Shown one piece after another: positions 42,301-53,325 of a stretch of 64,000 nucleotides of DNA. The DNA is from Enterobacter ludwigii. Its GTDB lineage: Bacteria > Pseudomonadota > Gammaproteobacteria > Enterobacterales > Enterobacteriaceae. The stretch is taken from contig NZ_CP017279.1 in NCBI RefSeq assembly GCF_001750725.1, forward strand, positions 3,410,001 through 3,474,000, given 5' to 3'. The notes below the pieces were generated by a model. It was not told the DNA's origin, ran no database searches, and saw only the letters and a list, made by a program, of their open reading frames with translations. Both the position numbers and the translations under genes were made by a program. Numbering within the stretch: the stretch's first letter is position 1; each line of letters starts with the position of its first letter.

Positions 42301-43531
42301 TTACGGTGCTGTTATGGCGAAAGGTGATGGCGAGCAGGTTGCCGGCGGTGAAACCGTTGCAAACTGGGATCCACACACCATGCCGGTTATCACCGAAGTA
42401 AGTGGTTTCATCCGCTTCACTGACATGATCGACGGCCAGACCATTACTCGTCAGACCGACGAGCTGACCGGTCTGTCTTCTCTGGTCGTTCTGGACTCTG
42501 CTGAGCGTACTGCCGGTGGTAAAGATCTACGTCCTGCACTGAAAATCGTTGATGCTCAGGGTAACGACGTTCTGATCCCTGGTACCGATATGCCTGCGCA
42601 GTACTTCCTGCCGGGTAAAGCGATTGTACAGCTGGAAGATGGCGTACAGATCAGTTCTGGTGACACCCTGGCGCGTATTCCTCAGGAATCCGGCGGTACC
42701 AAGGACATCACCGGTGGTCTGCCACGCGTTGCGGATCTGTTTGAAGCACGTCGTCCGAAAGAGCCTGCAATCCTGGCTGAAATCAGCGGTATCATCTCCT
42801 TCGGTAAAGAGACCAAAGGTAAACGCCGTCTGGTTATCACCCCAGTAGATGGCAGCGAGCCGTACGAAGAGATGATTCCTAAGTGGCGTCAGCTCAACGT
42901 GTTCGAAGGTGAACGTGTAGAACGTGGTGACGTGGTTTCCGACGGTCCAGAAGCGCCGCACGACATCCTGCGTCTGCGTGGTGTGCATGCTGTTACTCGT
43001 TACATCGTTAACGAAGTACAGGACGTATACCGTCTGCAGGGCGTTAAGATTAACGATAAACACATCGAAGTTATCGTTCGTCAGATGCTGCGTAAAGCAA
43101 CCATCGATAGCGCGGGCAGCTCTGAGTTCCTGGAAGGCGAGCAGGTTGAATACTCACGCGTCAAGATCGCTAACCGCGATCTGGAAGCGAACGGCAAAAT
43201 CGCTGCGACCTTCTCGCGCGATCTGCTGGGTATCACCAAAGCGTCTCTGGCAACCGAGTCCTTTATCTCTGCAGCATCGTTCCAGGAGACCACGCGTGTC
43301 CTGACCGAAGCCGCTGTAGCAGGTAAGCGTGATGAACTGCGCGGTCTGAAAGAGAACGTTATCGTGGGTCGTCTGATCCCGGCTGGTACCGGTTATGCGT
43401 ACCATCAGGATCGTATGCGTCGTCGTGCTGCAGGCGAACTGCCAGCTGCACCGCAGGTAACTGCTGAAGATGCATCCGCGAGCCTGGCAGAGCTGCTGAA
43501 CGCAGGTCTGGGTGGTTCTGACAACGAGTAA
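39308..43531 (+). CDS. rpoC: RNA polymerase beta-prime subunit
   Basis: RpoC of 1407 residues, E. coli length, with the GTG start known for E. coli (GTGAAAGATTTATTAAAG). The catalytic magnesium loop [12 protein letters not shown] (458-469) and both zinc sites are present: four Cys in [19 protein letters not shown] near residues 70-88, and the second set in the C-terminal third. GGGAG precedes the start. Confidence 0.99.
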   Translation: MKDLLKFLKAQTKTEEFDAIKIALASPDMIRSWSFGEVKKPETINYRTFKPERDGLFCARIFGPVKDYECLCGKYKRLKHRGVICEKCGVEVTQTKVRRERMGHIELASPTAHIWFLKSLPSRIGLLLDMPLRDIERVLYFESYVVIEGGMTNLERHQILTEEQYLDALEEFGDEFDAKMGAEAIQALLKSMDLEQECEQLREELNETNSETKRKKLTKRIKLLEAFVQSGNKPEWMILTVLPVLPPDLRPLVPLDGGRFATSDLNDLYRRVINRNNRLKRLLDLAAPDIIVRNEKRMLQEAVDALLDNGRRGRAITGSNKRPLKSLADMIKGKQGRFRQNLLGKRVDYSGRSVITVGPYLRLHQCGLPKKMALELFKPFIYGKLELRGLATTIKAAKKMVEREEAVVWDILDEVIREHPVLLNRAPTLHRLGIQAFEPVLIEGKAIQLHPLVCAAYNADFDGDQMAVHVPLTLEAQLEARALMMSTNNILSPANGEPIIVPSQDVVLGLYYMTRDCVNAKGEGMVLTGPKEAERIYRAGLASLHARVKVRITEYEKDANGEFVAKTSLKDTTVGRAILWMIVPKGLPFSIVNQALGKKAISKMLNTCYRILGLKPTVIFADQTMYTGFAYAARSGASVGIDDMVIPEKKHEIISEAEAEVAEIQEQFQSGLVTAGERYNKVIDIWAAANDRVSKAMMDNLQTETVINRDGVEEQQVSFNSIYMMADSGARGSAAQIRQLAGMRGLMAKPDGSIIETPITANFREGLNVLQYFISTHGARKGLADTALKTANSGYLTRRLVDVAQDLVVTEDDCGTLEGITMTPVIEGGDVKEPLRDRVLGRVTAEDILKPGTADILVPRNTLLHEQWCDLLEANSVDSVKVRSVVSCDTDFGVCAHCYGRDLARGHIINKGEAIGVIAAQSIGEPGTQLTMRTFHIGGAASRAAAESSIQVKNKGSIKLSNAKSVVNSAGKLVVTSRNTELKLIDEFGRTKESYKVPYGAVMAKGDGEQVAGGETVANWDPHTMPVITEVSGFIRFTDMIDGQTITRQTDELTGLSSLVVLDSAERTAGGKDLRPALKIVDAQGNDVLIPGTDMPAQYFLPGKAIVQLEDGVQISSGDTLARIPQESGGTKDITGGLPRVADLFEARRPKEPAILAEISGIISFGKETKGKRRLVITPVDGSEPYEEMIPKWRQLNVFEGERVERGDVVSDGPEAPHDILRLRGVHAVTRYIVNEVQDVYRLQGVKINDKHIEVIVRQMLRKATIDSAGSSEFLEGEQVEYSRVKIANRDLEANGKIAATFSRDLLGITKASLATESFISAASFQETTRVLTEAAVAGKRDELRGLKENVIVGRLIPAGTGYAYHQDRMRRRAAGELPAAPQVTAEDASASLAELLNAGLGGSDNE

Positions 43532-43549
43532 TCGTTGATTCAGCAAATA

Positions 43550-43577
43550 AAAAACCCGCTTCGGCGGGTTTTTTTAT
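43550..43577. terminator. Terminator of the rpoBC operon
   Basis: AAAACCCGC / GCGGGTTTT with TTCG loop and seven T residues; can also serve the convergent PTS IIA gene. About 30 bp are identical to the glyS terminator. Confidence 0.9.
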
Positions 43578-43590
43578 GTCTGCATATTTT

Positions 43591-43908
43591 TCAGTTTATC
43601 AGCGGTAGCCGACGATACAGCTCAATCATATCGCCCGCCAGGTCCTGAATGACCATCGCGTTCATCAGGTGATCCTGAGAGTGGACGGTGATCAGGTTAA
43701 CCGGCAGCTTTCCGGTCCCTTCATCAAGACCAATCAGCTGCGTCTGGATGGTGTGGGCATGTTTCACGTATTCACGCGACTCTTCCATCGCCTTTTCGGC
43801 TTCGTCAAAGTCACCTTTACGGGCCATCTGCAACGCCGTAAGGGCAGCACTGCGCGCTGCTCCCGCGTTGACCAGCAGTTCCATGATCGTTGTTTCTAAA
43901 TCTTCCAC
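43591..43908 (-). CDS. PTS IIA, lactose/cellobiose family
   Basis: Phosphocarrier of 105 residues of the Lac/Chb IIA family, mostly helical and expected to form a trimer. His76 in ITVHSQDHLM is the phosphorylated residue by family comparison, and Asp79 is the conserved metal ligand. The start is GTG 43908: GGAG sits 6 nt upstream, inside the last codons of the IIB gene, which ends 3 bp before. A shorter start at an internal ATG (codon 9) is possible. There is no IIC permease or phospho-glycosidase nearby, so the sugar is unknown. Confidence 0.85.
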   Translation of the reverse strand: MEDLETTIMELLVNAGAARSAALTALQMARKGDFDEAEKAMEESREYVKHAHTIQTQLIGLDEGTGKLPVNLITVHSQDHLMNAMVIQDLAGDMIELYRRLPLIN

Positions 43909-43911
43909 GGG

Positions 43912-44217
43912 TCACTCCAGTAATTTAAGCGCTTTTTCCAGGACGACATCACCTTTCATCATGCCGTAATCCATCATGTCGATCACCGCGACCTTTTTAC
44001 CCAGCGGATCGGCCTGCGCCTGAAGTTTAGCCTGCTCGTATTTAACCTGTGGCCCCAGCAATACGATGTCAGCCGTCGCGATATTATCTTTAAACTCCGC
44101 AACCGGAACGGCCTTAATGGTGACTTCAACCCCTTTTTTCTGCGCGGCGTCTTTCATACGTTGAACCAGCATGCTGGTTGACATTCCCGCTGCACAGCAT
44201 AAAACGATGTTCTTCAT
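43912..44217 (-). CDS. PTS IIB, lactose/cellobiose family
   Basis: Cytoplasmic IIB of 101 residues with the low-molecular-weight phosphatase-like P-loop; Cys8 in CAAGMSTS is the phosphorylated residue. It is the first gene of an IIB-IIA pair and would pass phosphate from IIA to an unlinked IIC. It stands between rpoC and thiH, where E. coli K-12 has htrC. Upstream are a LacI-type operator-like palindrome and a CRP-like site. A regulatory role without transport is also possible. Confidence 0.85.
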   Translation of the reverse strand: MKNIVLCCAAGMSTSMLVQRMKDAAQKKGVEVTIKAVPVAEFKDNIATADIVLLGPQVKYEQAKLQAQADPLGKKVAVIDMMDYGMMKGDVVLEKALKLLE

Positions 44218-44293
44218 AATCAGCCTCGATCTACATGTGTTTATTGATAATTATCCCGTGCAGACCGCTTCAACAACCGCTTTACCGCGATTG

Positions 44294-44309
44294 TGTGTCA
44301 GGCATCACA
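44294..44309. promoter_or_regulatory. CRP-like site before the PTS pair
   Basis: TGTGT-N6-TCACA, nine of the ten core bases of the CRP consensus TGTGA-N6-TCACA. It lies about 85 bp upstream of the IIB start. Consistent with carbon control of a PTS operon. Confidence 0.45.
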
Positions 44310-44327
44310 AAGAAATGGGTGATTTTC

Positions 44328-44341
44328 TGAAACCGGTTACA
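44328..44341. promoter_or_regulatory. LacI-family operator-like palindrome
   Basis: TGAAACCGGTTACA is a 14-bp near-palindrome with one mismatched pair. It differs by one base from the Pseudomonas PtxS site (TGAAACCGGTTTCA) and shares the AACCGGTT core with the kgu operator at 12094-12107. It is 111 bp upstream of the PTS IIB start and 57 bp before the convergent end of the cyclase gene. Confidence 0.5.
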
Positions 44342-44397
44342 ATTTTGCATGAAAGCGCACGCTGCCCGTCGAAACGGACAGCGTGGGAGGGAAGAAA

Positions 44398-45939
44398 TTA
44401 ACGGATGGAGGTCTGAAGGATGCGGTTTTTACCCTGCTGTTTTGCGCTGTAAAGTGCGTTATCCACGCTCCCGACAAATTGCTCCAGCGGTTCGAAATGC
44501 CATTCCCCCAGGCCTGCACTGAACGTGACCTGCAGGTTTTCTTCCCGCCAGACGCGTTTTTCAATGGTGGTACGCCACGCTTCCAGCAACGAGATTGCAT
44601 CAGCAATTTGCGCAGCCTGGAAGACCACCGCAAACTCTTCTCCACCGTACCGGTACACTGAGATGTGGTGCGGTTGCATGATCTGGATCCCTTCACGTGC
44701 CACGTTACGCAGGACAATATCGCCGCTAAGGTGGCCCCAGGTATCGTTGATTGATTTGAAGTTATCGATGTCCACCAGCGCCAGTGCGAAAGGCTGTTGA
44801 GCCGCCATTAACTCTTCCACATCGGTATCGAACGCGCGGCGGTTTTTGCAGCCTGTTAGCGCATCGTGGGTTGCCTGGCGGACATATGCCATTTCACGCT
44901 CTTTATTCGACTGGATGGTATGACTCAGCATCGCTTCCAGACGCGGAGCCTGGCTGACGTCGCCAGTTTTGATGGCGTTGATAATATGCATCAGCACGGT
45001 ACGCGAGGCATGGCGAAGGTACAAACCGAAGAGAATGATAATAATCGCCGCCAGTGCAAATCCCCAGCCAACGATAGTGGTTTCGTGGCGGGTAATATCC
45101 GTCAGGGTCGCGCCAGAGACCCGGTAGATGACAAACCAATCCGGGTTAGTGAAGGAGTAGTAGTAATACCAGGTTTTACTTTTCCGGTCGTATAAATGAC
45201 CCTCGCCGCTGGTCATTTTGTCCATCAGCGCTTCGCTCACGTATTTTTTGAACAGCGCGCCCGTATCAGGATGAAGCACCACGGTTCCGTCGCGCTCGAC
45301 GACGAAGAATTCCCCTTGTACAGGAGCCACCATCTGTCGAAGGGTATACCCCATCGACGCCAAATCAAGATGAAAGGCGAGCGTTCCCTTGAGTCTGCCT
45401 TCTGTTGAAATCAACGGCTTATAAAGCGTGACCGTTGGATGCCCGGTAAAGTAGTCCATATAAGGGTGGGTATAATGGCTGAAAATACTGGCTTCCGCGT
45501 GGGCGACAAACCACGGGCGCGTCCGCGGATCGACGTTTTTACTCTTTTCCGTGGGAGGCGCTTCTGGAGCGTGCAAATAATGCCCCTCCGTGTCGGCCAG
45601 CGAGATGGATGACACGGTCGGCATCAGGTTTTGCAAATGCATCAACATCTGCAACCCTTGCGTCGGGTTGACGTTCAGCGTCTCATTCAGTATCTCGTTG
45701 CGGGAAAAGTACATCGCAGAACGACCAAGAATATAGTCGTTTTCACGCAACATTGATTCGGTATAGTTAACCGCCAGATTATGCGTGAAATTACCATTAA
45801 TTTTATGATAATCCTCAAGAAAATCCTTTCTTTGCGAAAGCGTAACCACGACAGCGATCAGTGCAAAACTGCACAGTATCCCTGCGAAGCTGGCTATTAT
45901 TGGCCGGGTAAAAGAGAGTTTTTTGCTGTGAAGTGCCAT
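44398..45939 (-). CDS. Membrane diguanylate cyclase, dCache-GGDEF
   Basis: 513 residues. Helix 1 (about 13-35) and helix 2 (about 290-310) enclose a periplasmic sensor of about 250 residues with a dCache-like pattern (SSISLADTEGHYL, DPRTRPWF, VTLYKPLIS). The C-terminal half is a GGDEF domain with active GGEEF (432-436), DALTGCKNRRAF at its start and DIDNFKSINDTWGHLSGD. The product-inhibition I-site (RxxD, nine residues before GGEEF) is missing: the positions are Pro and Ile. It would make cyclic di-GMP in response to an external signal. No E. coli K-12 gene lies at this spot. Confidence 0.9.
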   Translation of the reverse strand: MALHSKKLSFTRPIIASFAGILCSFALIAVVVTLSQRKDFLEDYHKINGNFTHNLAVNYTESMLRENDYILGRSAMYFSRNEILNETLNVNPTQGLQMLMHLQNLMPTVSSISLADTEGHYLHAPEAPPTEKSKNVDPRTRPWFVAHAEASIFSHYTHPYMDYFTGHPTVTLYKPLISTEGRLKGTLAFHLDLASMGYTLRQMVAPVQGEFFVVERDGTVVLHPDTGALFKKYVSEALMDKMTSGEGHLYDRKSKTWYYYYSFTNPDWFVIYRVSGATLTDITRHETTIVGWGFALAAIIIILFGLYLRHASRTVLMHIINAIKTGDVSQAPRLEAMLSHTIQSNKEREMAYVRQATHDALTGCKNRRAFDTDVEELMAAQQPFALALVDIDNFKSINDTWGHLSGDIVLRNVAREGIQIMQPHHISVYRYGGEEFAVVFQAAQIADAISLLEAWRTTIEKRVWREENLQVTFSAGLGEWHFEPLEQFVGSVDNALYSAKQQGKNRILQTSIR

Positions 45940-46268
45940 GAGTTGTACATCATTCCTGAGGGTGAATGCTTTTCGTCTGCCGATATCCTCTCAGCATAGT
46001 CGCAGTCCTGCGGTTAGCTGTTAATTATACGGAACACGATTTCAGACGAGATGATTTATCTTAAGAATGGCTAAGAAATTACTCATAAAATCAGAAATTC
46101 AGTGTGCACGATAAGTCAGAGGCAGGGCGAAACGAGGAAGAAGCTTTTCGCCCTGGTCAGCGTCCGTTGCTGACCACATGACAATAAAAAACCGGACGAT
46201 AGCTGACAATCATCCGGTTGTGACTCTCCGTGCCGCCTCGTTTTATTTCTGCGGAGTTGCAGTATGTT
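45940..46268. other. Intergenic region, cyclase / thiH
   Basis: 329 bp without a supported gene. The part near 45960-46100 should hold the cyclase promoter (minus strand). Two hairpins lie at 46124-46153 (GGGCGAA / TTCGCCC) and 46157-46176 (GTCAGC / GCTGAC), followed by the thi terminator. Confidence 0.6.
46184..46218 (-). terminator. Terminator of the thi operon
   Basis: On the minus strand ACCGGATGAT and ATCGTCCGGT pair around an 8-nt loop, followed by a T run (TTTTTTATT), about 50 bp after the thiH stop. Confidence 0.8.
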
Positions 46269-47402
46269 TCAGCGTAATTGCGAGGCTCTTCCCAGCCAGC
46301 TGTCCCAGTCTTTCCAGACCGGCTGCAGCCCCTGCGCGCTCAGGGCCGCGGCGACCGCTTCCGGACGTCGTCCATCATGCGGGGCAAACTGCTCCAGTTC
46401 AGGGTGATCATCGGCGTAACCGCCCGGCTGTGTTTTGGAAAATGCGCTCACGTTGTTTATCGCAAGCGGGATCACGCGGTCGCGGAACGCCGGTGATTCA
46501 CGTGTTGAGAGCGATAATTCAACCTCCGGGGCAAGCAGGCGAAACGCGCAGATCGTTTGTACCAGCTGGCGCTCATCCATGAGTGAGGCCGGTTCAATCC
46601 CGCCAGCACACGGGCGCAGCCGGGGGAAGGAGATGGAGTAGCGGCTCTGCCAGTAGTGCTGCTGAAGCCACAACAGATGTTCCGCCACCATATAACAATC
46701 CACGCGCCAGCTATCGGAAAGCCCAATCAGCGCACCAAGGCCAATTTTGTCGATCCCGGCACGTCCGAGCCTGTCCGGCGTTTCAAGGCGGAAGAAGAAG
46801 TCCTGTTTCTTGCCCTTCAGGTGATGCCGGGCGTAGGTCGCTTCGTGGTACGTTTCCTGATAGACCATCACTCCATCCAGTCCGAGCGTTTTGAGCTCCG
46901 CATACTCATCCTGCGACAGGGGCTGCACTTCCATCTGCAACGAGGCGAACTGACGACGAATGGCAGGAAGGTGCTGGCGGAAGTAGTCCATCCCGACTTT
47001 GCCCTGGTGCTCACCGGTGACCAGCAGGAGATGCTCGAAGCCCATTTCCCGGATGGCCGCACACTCGCGCGCGATTTCCTCCTCATCAAGCGTCTTACGC
47101 TTAATGCGGTTGCTCATGGAGAAGCCGCAGTAGGTACAGTCATTGGCGCACAGGTTTGAGAGATAGAGCGGGACGTAAAAGCTCACCGTGTTGCCAAAGC
47201 GCTGTCGGGTGAGACGCTGGGCGCGCTGGGCCATCGGCTCCAGATAAGCACTGGCCGCAGGGGAGAGCAGGGCCATTAAATCGTCGCGGGTCAGATGGCG
47301 CGCATTCAGTGCGCGCTCGACGTCGACCGGCGTTTTGCTGTTGATGCGCAGGGCAATGTCGTCCCAGTTAAGCTGCCGCCAGCGGTCGGTAAAGGTGGTC
47401 AT
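46269..47402 (-). CDS. thiH: 2-iminoacetate synthase ThiH
   Basis: Radical SAM tyrosine lyase of 377 residues that splits tyrosine to p-cresol and dehydroglycine (2-iminoacetate) for the thiazole ring of thiamine. The cluster motif CANDCTYC places Cys85, Cys89 and Cys92 on a 4Fe-4S cluster. Presence of thiH rather than thiO shows the anaerobe-compatible route. Start overlaps the thiG stop by 4 bp. Last gene of thiCEFSGH. Confidence 0.97.
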   Translation of the reverse strand: MTTFTDRWRQLNWDDIALRINSKTPVDVERALNARHLTRDDLMALLSPAASAYLEPMAQRAQRLTRQRFGNTVSFYVPLYLSNLCANDCTYCGFSMSNRIKRKTLDEEEIARECAAIREMGFEHLLLVTGEHQGKVGMDYFRQHLPAIRRQFASLQMEVQPLSQDEYAELKTLGLDGVMVYQETYHEATYARHHLKGKKQDFFFRLETPDRLGRAGIDKIGLGALIGLSDSWRVDCYMVAEHLLWLQQHYWQSRYSISFPRLRPCAGGIEPASLMDERQLVQTICAFRLLAPEVELSLSTRESPAFRDRVIPLAINNVSAFSKTQPGGYADDHPELEQFAPHDGRRPEAVAAALSAQGLQPVWKDWDSWLGRASQLR

Positions 47403-48169
47403 GAGATTGCCTCCAGAAAACCGGTCAGCGGGCTGGTGGCCTGCGCCTGAAAACTGCGCGAGCCAGGGCCTGATTGCCGTGCCAGCAGGCCAGCCTCCAC
47501 CGCCATGCGAAACGCGCGCGCCATCATGACCGGATCGTCGGCAACCGCGATGGCCGTGTTCACCAGCACCGCGTCCGCCCCCATTTCCAGCGCCTGCGCG
47601 GCATGGCTTGGTACGCCAATACCCGCATCCACCACCACCGGCACGGTGGCCTGCTCAATGATGATCTCCAGCATTGCCCGGGTTTCCAGCCCCTGGTTGG
47701 AGCCAATAGGTGCGCCCAGCGGCATAACGGCGGCGCAGCCAACGTCTTCCAGCCGTTTGCAGAGTACCGGATCGGCACCGCAGTAAGGCAGAACGATGAA
47801 CCCTTGTTGTACCAGCTTTTCCGCCGCTTTCAGCGTCTCGATCGGGTCGGGCAACAGCCAGCGAGCATCCGGGTGAATTTCCAGCTTCAGCCAGCGTGTG
47901 CCGAGCGCTTCACGCGCAAGTTGAGCGGCGAAAATGGCCTCTTCGGCCGTTTTCGCGCCGGAAGTATTTGGCAGTAGCGTGACGCCAGCTTCCAGTAAAG
48001 GCGCCAGAATGGCATCACTGTGATGGCGCAGATCCACGCGCTTTAACGCCAGCGTGACCAGCTGGCTGCCGCTTTCACGGATGGCATCGACCATCAGCTG
48101 GGGTGATGCGAATTTCCCGGTTCCGGTAAACAGATGTGAATCAAAGACTTTATCGGCAATACGTAACAT
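47399..48169 (-). CDS. thiG: Thiazole synthase ThiG
   Basis: TIM-barrel enzyme of 256 residues, E. coli length from ATG 48169 ([14 protein letters not shown]). It condenses deoxyxylulose 5-phosphate, 2-iminoacetate and sulfur from ThiS thiocarboxylate. The Schiff-base Lys lies in the [12 protein letters not shown] segment. One base separates it from thiS. Confidence 0.97.
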   Translation of the reverse strand: MLRIADKVFDSHLFTGTGKFASPQLMVDAIRESGSQLVTLALKRVDLRHHSDAILAPLLEAGVTLLPNTSGAKTAEEAIFAAQLAREALGTRWLKLEIHPDARWLLPDPIETLKAAEKLVQQGFIVLPYCGADPVLCKRLEDVGCAAVMPLGAPIGSNQGLETRAMLEIIIEQATVPVVVDAGIGVPSHAAQALEMGADAVLVNTAIAVADDPVMMARAFRMAVEAGLLARQSGPGSRSFQAQATSPLTGFLEAIS

Positions 48170-48170
48170 C

Positions 48171-48371
48171 TCAGCCCCCTGCGATAACCTGAAACAGCAG
48201 GATCTGGTCGCCTTCACTGACCTGCTGATGTTCCCACTGCTCGCGCGGCAGGATCTGTTGATTGAGCGCCAGCGCCGTTCCCGGCTTGAGCTGGCGAAGC
48301 TTATCGAGCAGCACGGTAACGGTGAGCCCGTCCTCGCATTTCATCGGCTCATCGTTAAAGAGAATGCGCAT
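48171..48371 (-). CDS. thiS: Sulfur carrier protein ThiS
   Basis: Ubiquitin-like sulfur carrier of 66 residues, ending in the essential Gly-Gly (QVIAGG) that ThiF adenylates and converts to a thiocarboxylate. Start ATG 48371 ([15 protein letters not shown]) gives the E. coli length. Its first 17 bp overlap the end of thiF. Confidence 0.95.
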   Translation of the reverse strand: MRILFNDEPMKCEDGLTVTVLLDKLRQLKPGTALALNQQILPREQWEHQQVSEGDQILLFQVIAGG

Positions 48372-49110
48372 TGCCGCCTCCACATACCGGGCAGTGGCTG
48401 GCGCGGTGTAACGCCAGATGACGCCAGCCGCTGGAGCGGGCGTCAAATAACCGCAACGTGTTGCGCTCGGTCTCCATTCCGCTGAGCAGCTTGATGGCCT
48501 CGAGCGCCTGCAGGGTACCCATCACCCCCACAACCGGGCCAAGAATGCCCGCGGTGCGACAGTTACGCTCTGGCTCAGCATCGTCTGGCCACAGACAGCG
48601 ATAGCAGCCCTGCGCCCACGGCGGTGTCAGGACCATCATCTGCCCGCCGAATCCCACCGCGCTGGCGGTGATAAGCGGCGTATTTTTTGCGACACAGGCG
48701 GCGTTGATCGCCTGGCGGGTTGCCATATTGTCGGTGCAGTCCAGCACCACGTCGGCCAGGGCGACTTCTCGGAGCAGATTGTCGCCGCTGAGCCGCTCCT
48801 GACACGCAATGAGCTCAATATCCGGGTTCAGCTGGTTCAGGCGCTGGCGGGTAATGTGTACTTTGGGCTGGTTGATATCCTCGGTGGTAAAGAGGATTTG
48901 ACGCTGCAGGTTGCTAAGATGCACCTCGTCGTCATCGGCCAGTACCAGCGTGCCCACGCCTGCACCGGCCAGATAGAGCGCGGCAGGCGCGCCTAATCCG
49001 CCCAGCCCGACAATCAAAACCCGGCTGGCGAGCAGCTTTTGCTGCCCGTCGATGGCGATATCCTCCAGCAGGATCTGGCGGCTATAGCGCATAAAGTCAC
49101 GATCATTCAT
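48355..49110 (-). CDS. thiF: ThiS adenylyltransferase ThiF
   Basis: E1-like enzyme of 251 residues (ATG 49110, [15 protein letters not shown]). ATP-binding [17 protein letters not shown] near residue 35, the zinc CxxC pairs (CYRC and CPVC) and the E1 motif DCTDN are present. It adenylates the ThiS C-terminus. The C-terminus overlaps thiS by 17 bp, and the start overlaps the end of thiE by 8 bp. Confidence 0.96.
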   Translation of the reverse strand: MNDRDFMRYSRQILLEDIAIDGQQKLLASRVLIVGLGGLGAPAALYLAGAGVGTLVLADDDEVHLSNLQRQILFTTEDINQPKVHITRQRLNQLNPDIELIACQERLSGDNLLREVALADVVLDCTDNMATRQAINAACVAKNTPLITASAVGFGGQMMVLTPPWAQGCYRCLWPDDAEPERNCRTAGILGPVVGVMGTLQALEAIKLLSGMETERNTLRLFDARSSGWRHLALHRASHCPVCGGGNAHSL

Positions 49111-49737
49111 CGCCTGCTCCTGCCAGTTGTAAGAGCTGCCGGGTGGCGGCCTGCCAGTCTGCGGCCTGGGTGATGGCACTGACGACGGCGATACTGCCGA
49201 CACCGGTATCCAGCACGGCCGGCGCGCGTTCAAGGCTAATCCCGCCGATGGCCACGGTCGGGTACTGCGCAAGACGCTTCACGTGAGCCGCCAGCTGTGC
49301 CAGCCCTTGTGGCGCGGAGGGCATCTGTTTAGTTTGCGTCGGGAAGACGTGTCCAAGCGCAATGTACGAAGGGCGTGCCGCCAGCGCCACGTCAATCTCC
49401 ATATCGTCATGGGTCGAGACACCCAAGCGCAAACCGGCTTCCCGGATGGCATTCAGGTCTGTGGTCTCCAGATCCTCCTGACCCAGATGCACGCCGTAGG
49501 CCTGGTGCTTTATCGCCAGTCGCCAGTAGTCGTTGATAAACAGGCGGGCGTTATACCGACGCCCCAGCGCGATGGCGGCAGCGACATCGTTCTCCACCTC
49601 CTCATCGCGTTTATCTTTGATGCGTAGCTGCAGCGTGCGTACACCTGCCTCCAGCAGGCGGGCAATCCACTCCACGCTGTCCACCACCGGGTAGAGCCCC
49701 AAACGAAAGGGCACGGGTGGGAAATCGGGCTGGTACA

Positions 49738-49738
<1 letters not shown>
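49103..49738 (-). CDS. thiE: Thiamine phosphate synthase ThiE
   Basis: TIM-barrel enzyme of 211 residues that joins the HMP-pyrophosphate and thiazole phosphate halves to thiamine phosphate. Motifs include [18 protein letters not shown] and GVHLGQEDL. Starts on the last base of the thiC stop (TAATG overlap), so it is coupled to thiC. Confidence 0.96.
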
Positions 49739-51636
<1,898 letters not shown>

Positions 51637-51721
51637 TCATTCCAAAAGTGAAGGACATGGCTTGTCAGACGACGGATGAAGCAAGAGGAGATCGCCCGGG
51701 GGCGATACTACAGCAGTTTTA

Positions 51722-51816
51722 CTCTTGTTCCCTTCGCAGGTATTAGCCTGATCAGGTTCCGCGGATCCCGAATTAACGGTCTCAGCCCGTGCTTTCACAC
51801 TGGGCACTCCGACAAG
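51722..51816 (-). promoter_or_regulatory. TPP riboswitch of thiC
   Basis: On the minus strand the THI-box elements appear in order: CGGAGTGCCC (P2), the core GGGCTGAGACCGTTAATTCG, then GAACCTGATCAGG and TAATACCTGCGAAGGGAA. These are the conserved thiamine-pyrophosphate contacts. The aptamer ends about 90 nt before the thiC start; TPP binding is expected to hide the ribosome binding site and promote Rho-dependent ending, as in E. coli thiC. The rest of the 287-bp gap holds a short GC palindrome (51867-51884). Confidence 0.95.
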
Positions 51817-51920
51817 AAATTTACACGCCATCGTTCACGCTATCGCATGAATGATTTCGTGTAATACCCCCCTCCTGAGAGGGGCGAATGTTTGTAAACT
51901 ACTCGTTAACGATTAAGAAC

Positions 51921-52418
51921 TCAAGCAGGCCGCGCGATGTTATCTTCGTTGCTGGCCTTAGAATCGTTATCCAGCACGAGGGCGATCAGCTTATCTTCCA
52001 GCGAGAATCGCTCTTCCAGCGCTTCGCCGAGATCGGACAGCGCCTGTTGAAACTCAAGGTAGTTGTCGTGATCGATGGCGTTCTCGAGGGTGGAATCGTA
52101 GTAATTCATGATCTGCTGGGTATTGGCTTCCAGCAGCGGGTAGAGTTTGGATGCCGTTAAATACGGGCTAGTGCCTTCCATTTCGCGGATAATGCGTTCA
52201 TAAATATTGAAATGGCCGTCGGACAGGTAGTCGACCAGGCTCTGACAAAAATCATCCAGCGCTTTTTCATTCAGCCGCATAAACGATTCTTTGCCAGGCT
52301 TAATACCGACCAGATTGTAATAAGCCACGAGTAGATGCTTGCGCACATGTAGCCAGCGATCCACCAGTTTGTTACTTCCTCTAACGCGCTCAGTCAGGCT
52401 TTCTAGCTGGTTTAACAT
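51921..52418 (-). CDS. rsd: Anti-sigma-70 factor Rsd
   Basis: Regulator of 165 residues, mainly helical, that binds region 4 of sigma-70 in stationary phase and also interacts with Hpr and SpoT. It begins MLNQLESLTERVRGSNKLVD, and the conserved core is intact; a slightly longer acidic tail than in E. coli (158) is seen. Between thiC and divergent nudC as in E. coli. Confidence 0.95.
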   Translation of the reverse strand: MLNQLESLTERVRGSNKLVDRWLHVRKHLLVAYYNLVGIKPGKESFMRLNEKALDDFCQSLVDYLSDGHFNIYERIIREMEGTSPYLTASKLYPLLEANTQQIMNYYDSTLENAIDHDNYLEFQQALSDLGEALEERFSLEDKLIALVLDNDSKASNEDNIARPA

Positions 52419-52513
52419 GTTCGACTCCGCAAGGTTTAGAATTGATTCTGCTTATCCAAAATGTAACCACAATGCTAACAACATGTCAGTGAAGCGAAGG
52501 TAGTGCAATAGAT

Positions 52514-53287
52514 ATGGATCGTATTATTGAAAAATCAGATCTGGGTTGGTGGATTGTCAGTCACGAACAAAAATTATGGCTGCCCGGTGGGGAAATACCC
52601 TATGGCACTGCCGATCGTTTCGATCTCGTTGGTCAGCCTGCGCTGAAGATCGGCGAGTGGCAAGGGGAGCCGGTGTGGTTGATCCAGCAGCCTCGCCGCC
52701 AGGACATGGGATCAGTTCGTCAGGTGCTGGATCTTGATGTGGGCCTGTTCCAGCTGGCAGGCCGTGGCGTGCAGCTGGCCGAGTTTTACCGATCGCATAA
52801 ATACTGCGGCTACTGCGGGCATACCATGCACCCGAGCAAAACCGAGTGGGCCATGCTCTGCAGCCACTGCCGTGAACGCTATTATCCGCAGATTGCGCCG
52901 TGCATTATCGTCGCTATCCGGCGTGACGATTCCATTCTGCTGGCGCAACATACCCGCCATCGCAACGGCATTCATACTGTTCTTGCCGGGTTCGTTGAAG
53001 TGGGCGAAACGCTGGAGCAGGCGGTGGCGCGTGAAGTGATGGAAGAGAGCGGGATCCGGGTGAAGAACCTGCGTTACGTAACGTCTCAGCCGTGGCCGTT
53101 CCCGCAGTCGCTGATGACGGCGTTTATGGCCGAATACGATAGCGGTGAGATTGTTATCGACCAGAAAGAGCTGCTGGACGCGAACTGGTACCGTTATGAC
53201 GATTTGCCACTGTTACCCCCGCCGGGAACGGTAGCCCGTCGGCTGATAGAAGATACCGTGGCAATGTGTCGGGCCGAGTATGAGTAG
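52514..53287 (+). CDS. nudC: NAD-capped RNA hydrolase NudC
   Basis: Nudix enzyme of 257 residues that removes NAD caps from RNA and hydrolyses NADH. The zinc ribbon uses Cys98, Cys101, Cys116 and Cys119; the Nudix box covers 159-181 with catalytic Glu174, Glu177 and Glu178 (REVMEESG). First gene of nudC-hemE-nfi-yjaG. Confidence 0.96.
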   Translation: MDRIIEKSDLGWWIVSHEQKLWLPGGEIPYGTADRFDLVGQPALKIGEWQGEPVWLIQQPRRQDMGSVRQVLDLDVGLFQLAGRGVQLAEFYRSHKYCGYCGHTMHPSKTEWAMLCSHCRERYYPQIAPCIIVAIRRDDSILLAQHTRHRNGIHTVLAGFVEVGETLEQAVAREVMEESGIRVKNLRYVTSQPWPFPQSLMTAFMAEYDSGEIVIDQKELLDANWYRYDDLPLLPPPGTVARRLIEDTVAMCRAEYE

Positions 53288-53325
53288 TGTTACACTCACG
53301 GACTGACGCAATAAGGAACTGCAAA

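Noticed and set aside
39401..42376. Long minus-strand frames opposite rpoC (513 and 388 codons)
   Set aside because: Same cause: mirror of biased codon use in rpoC.
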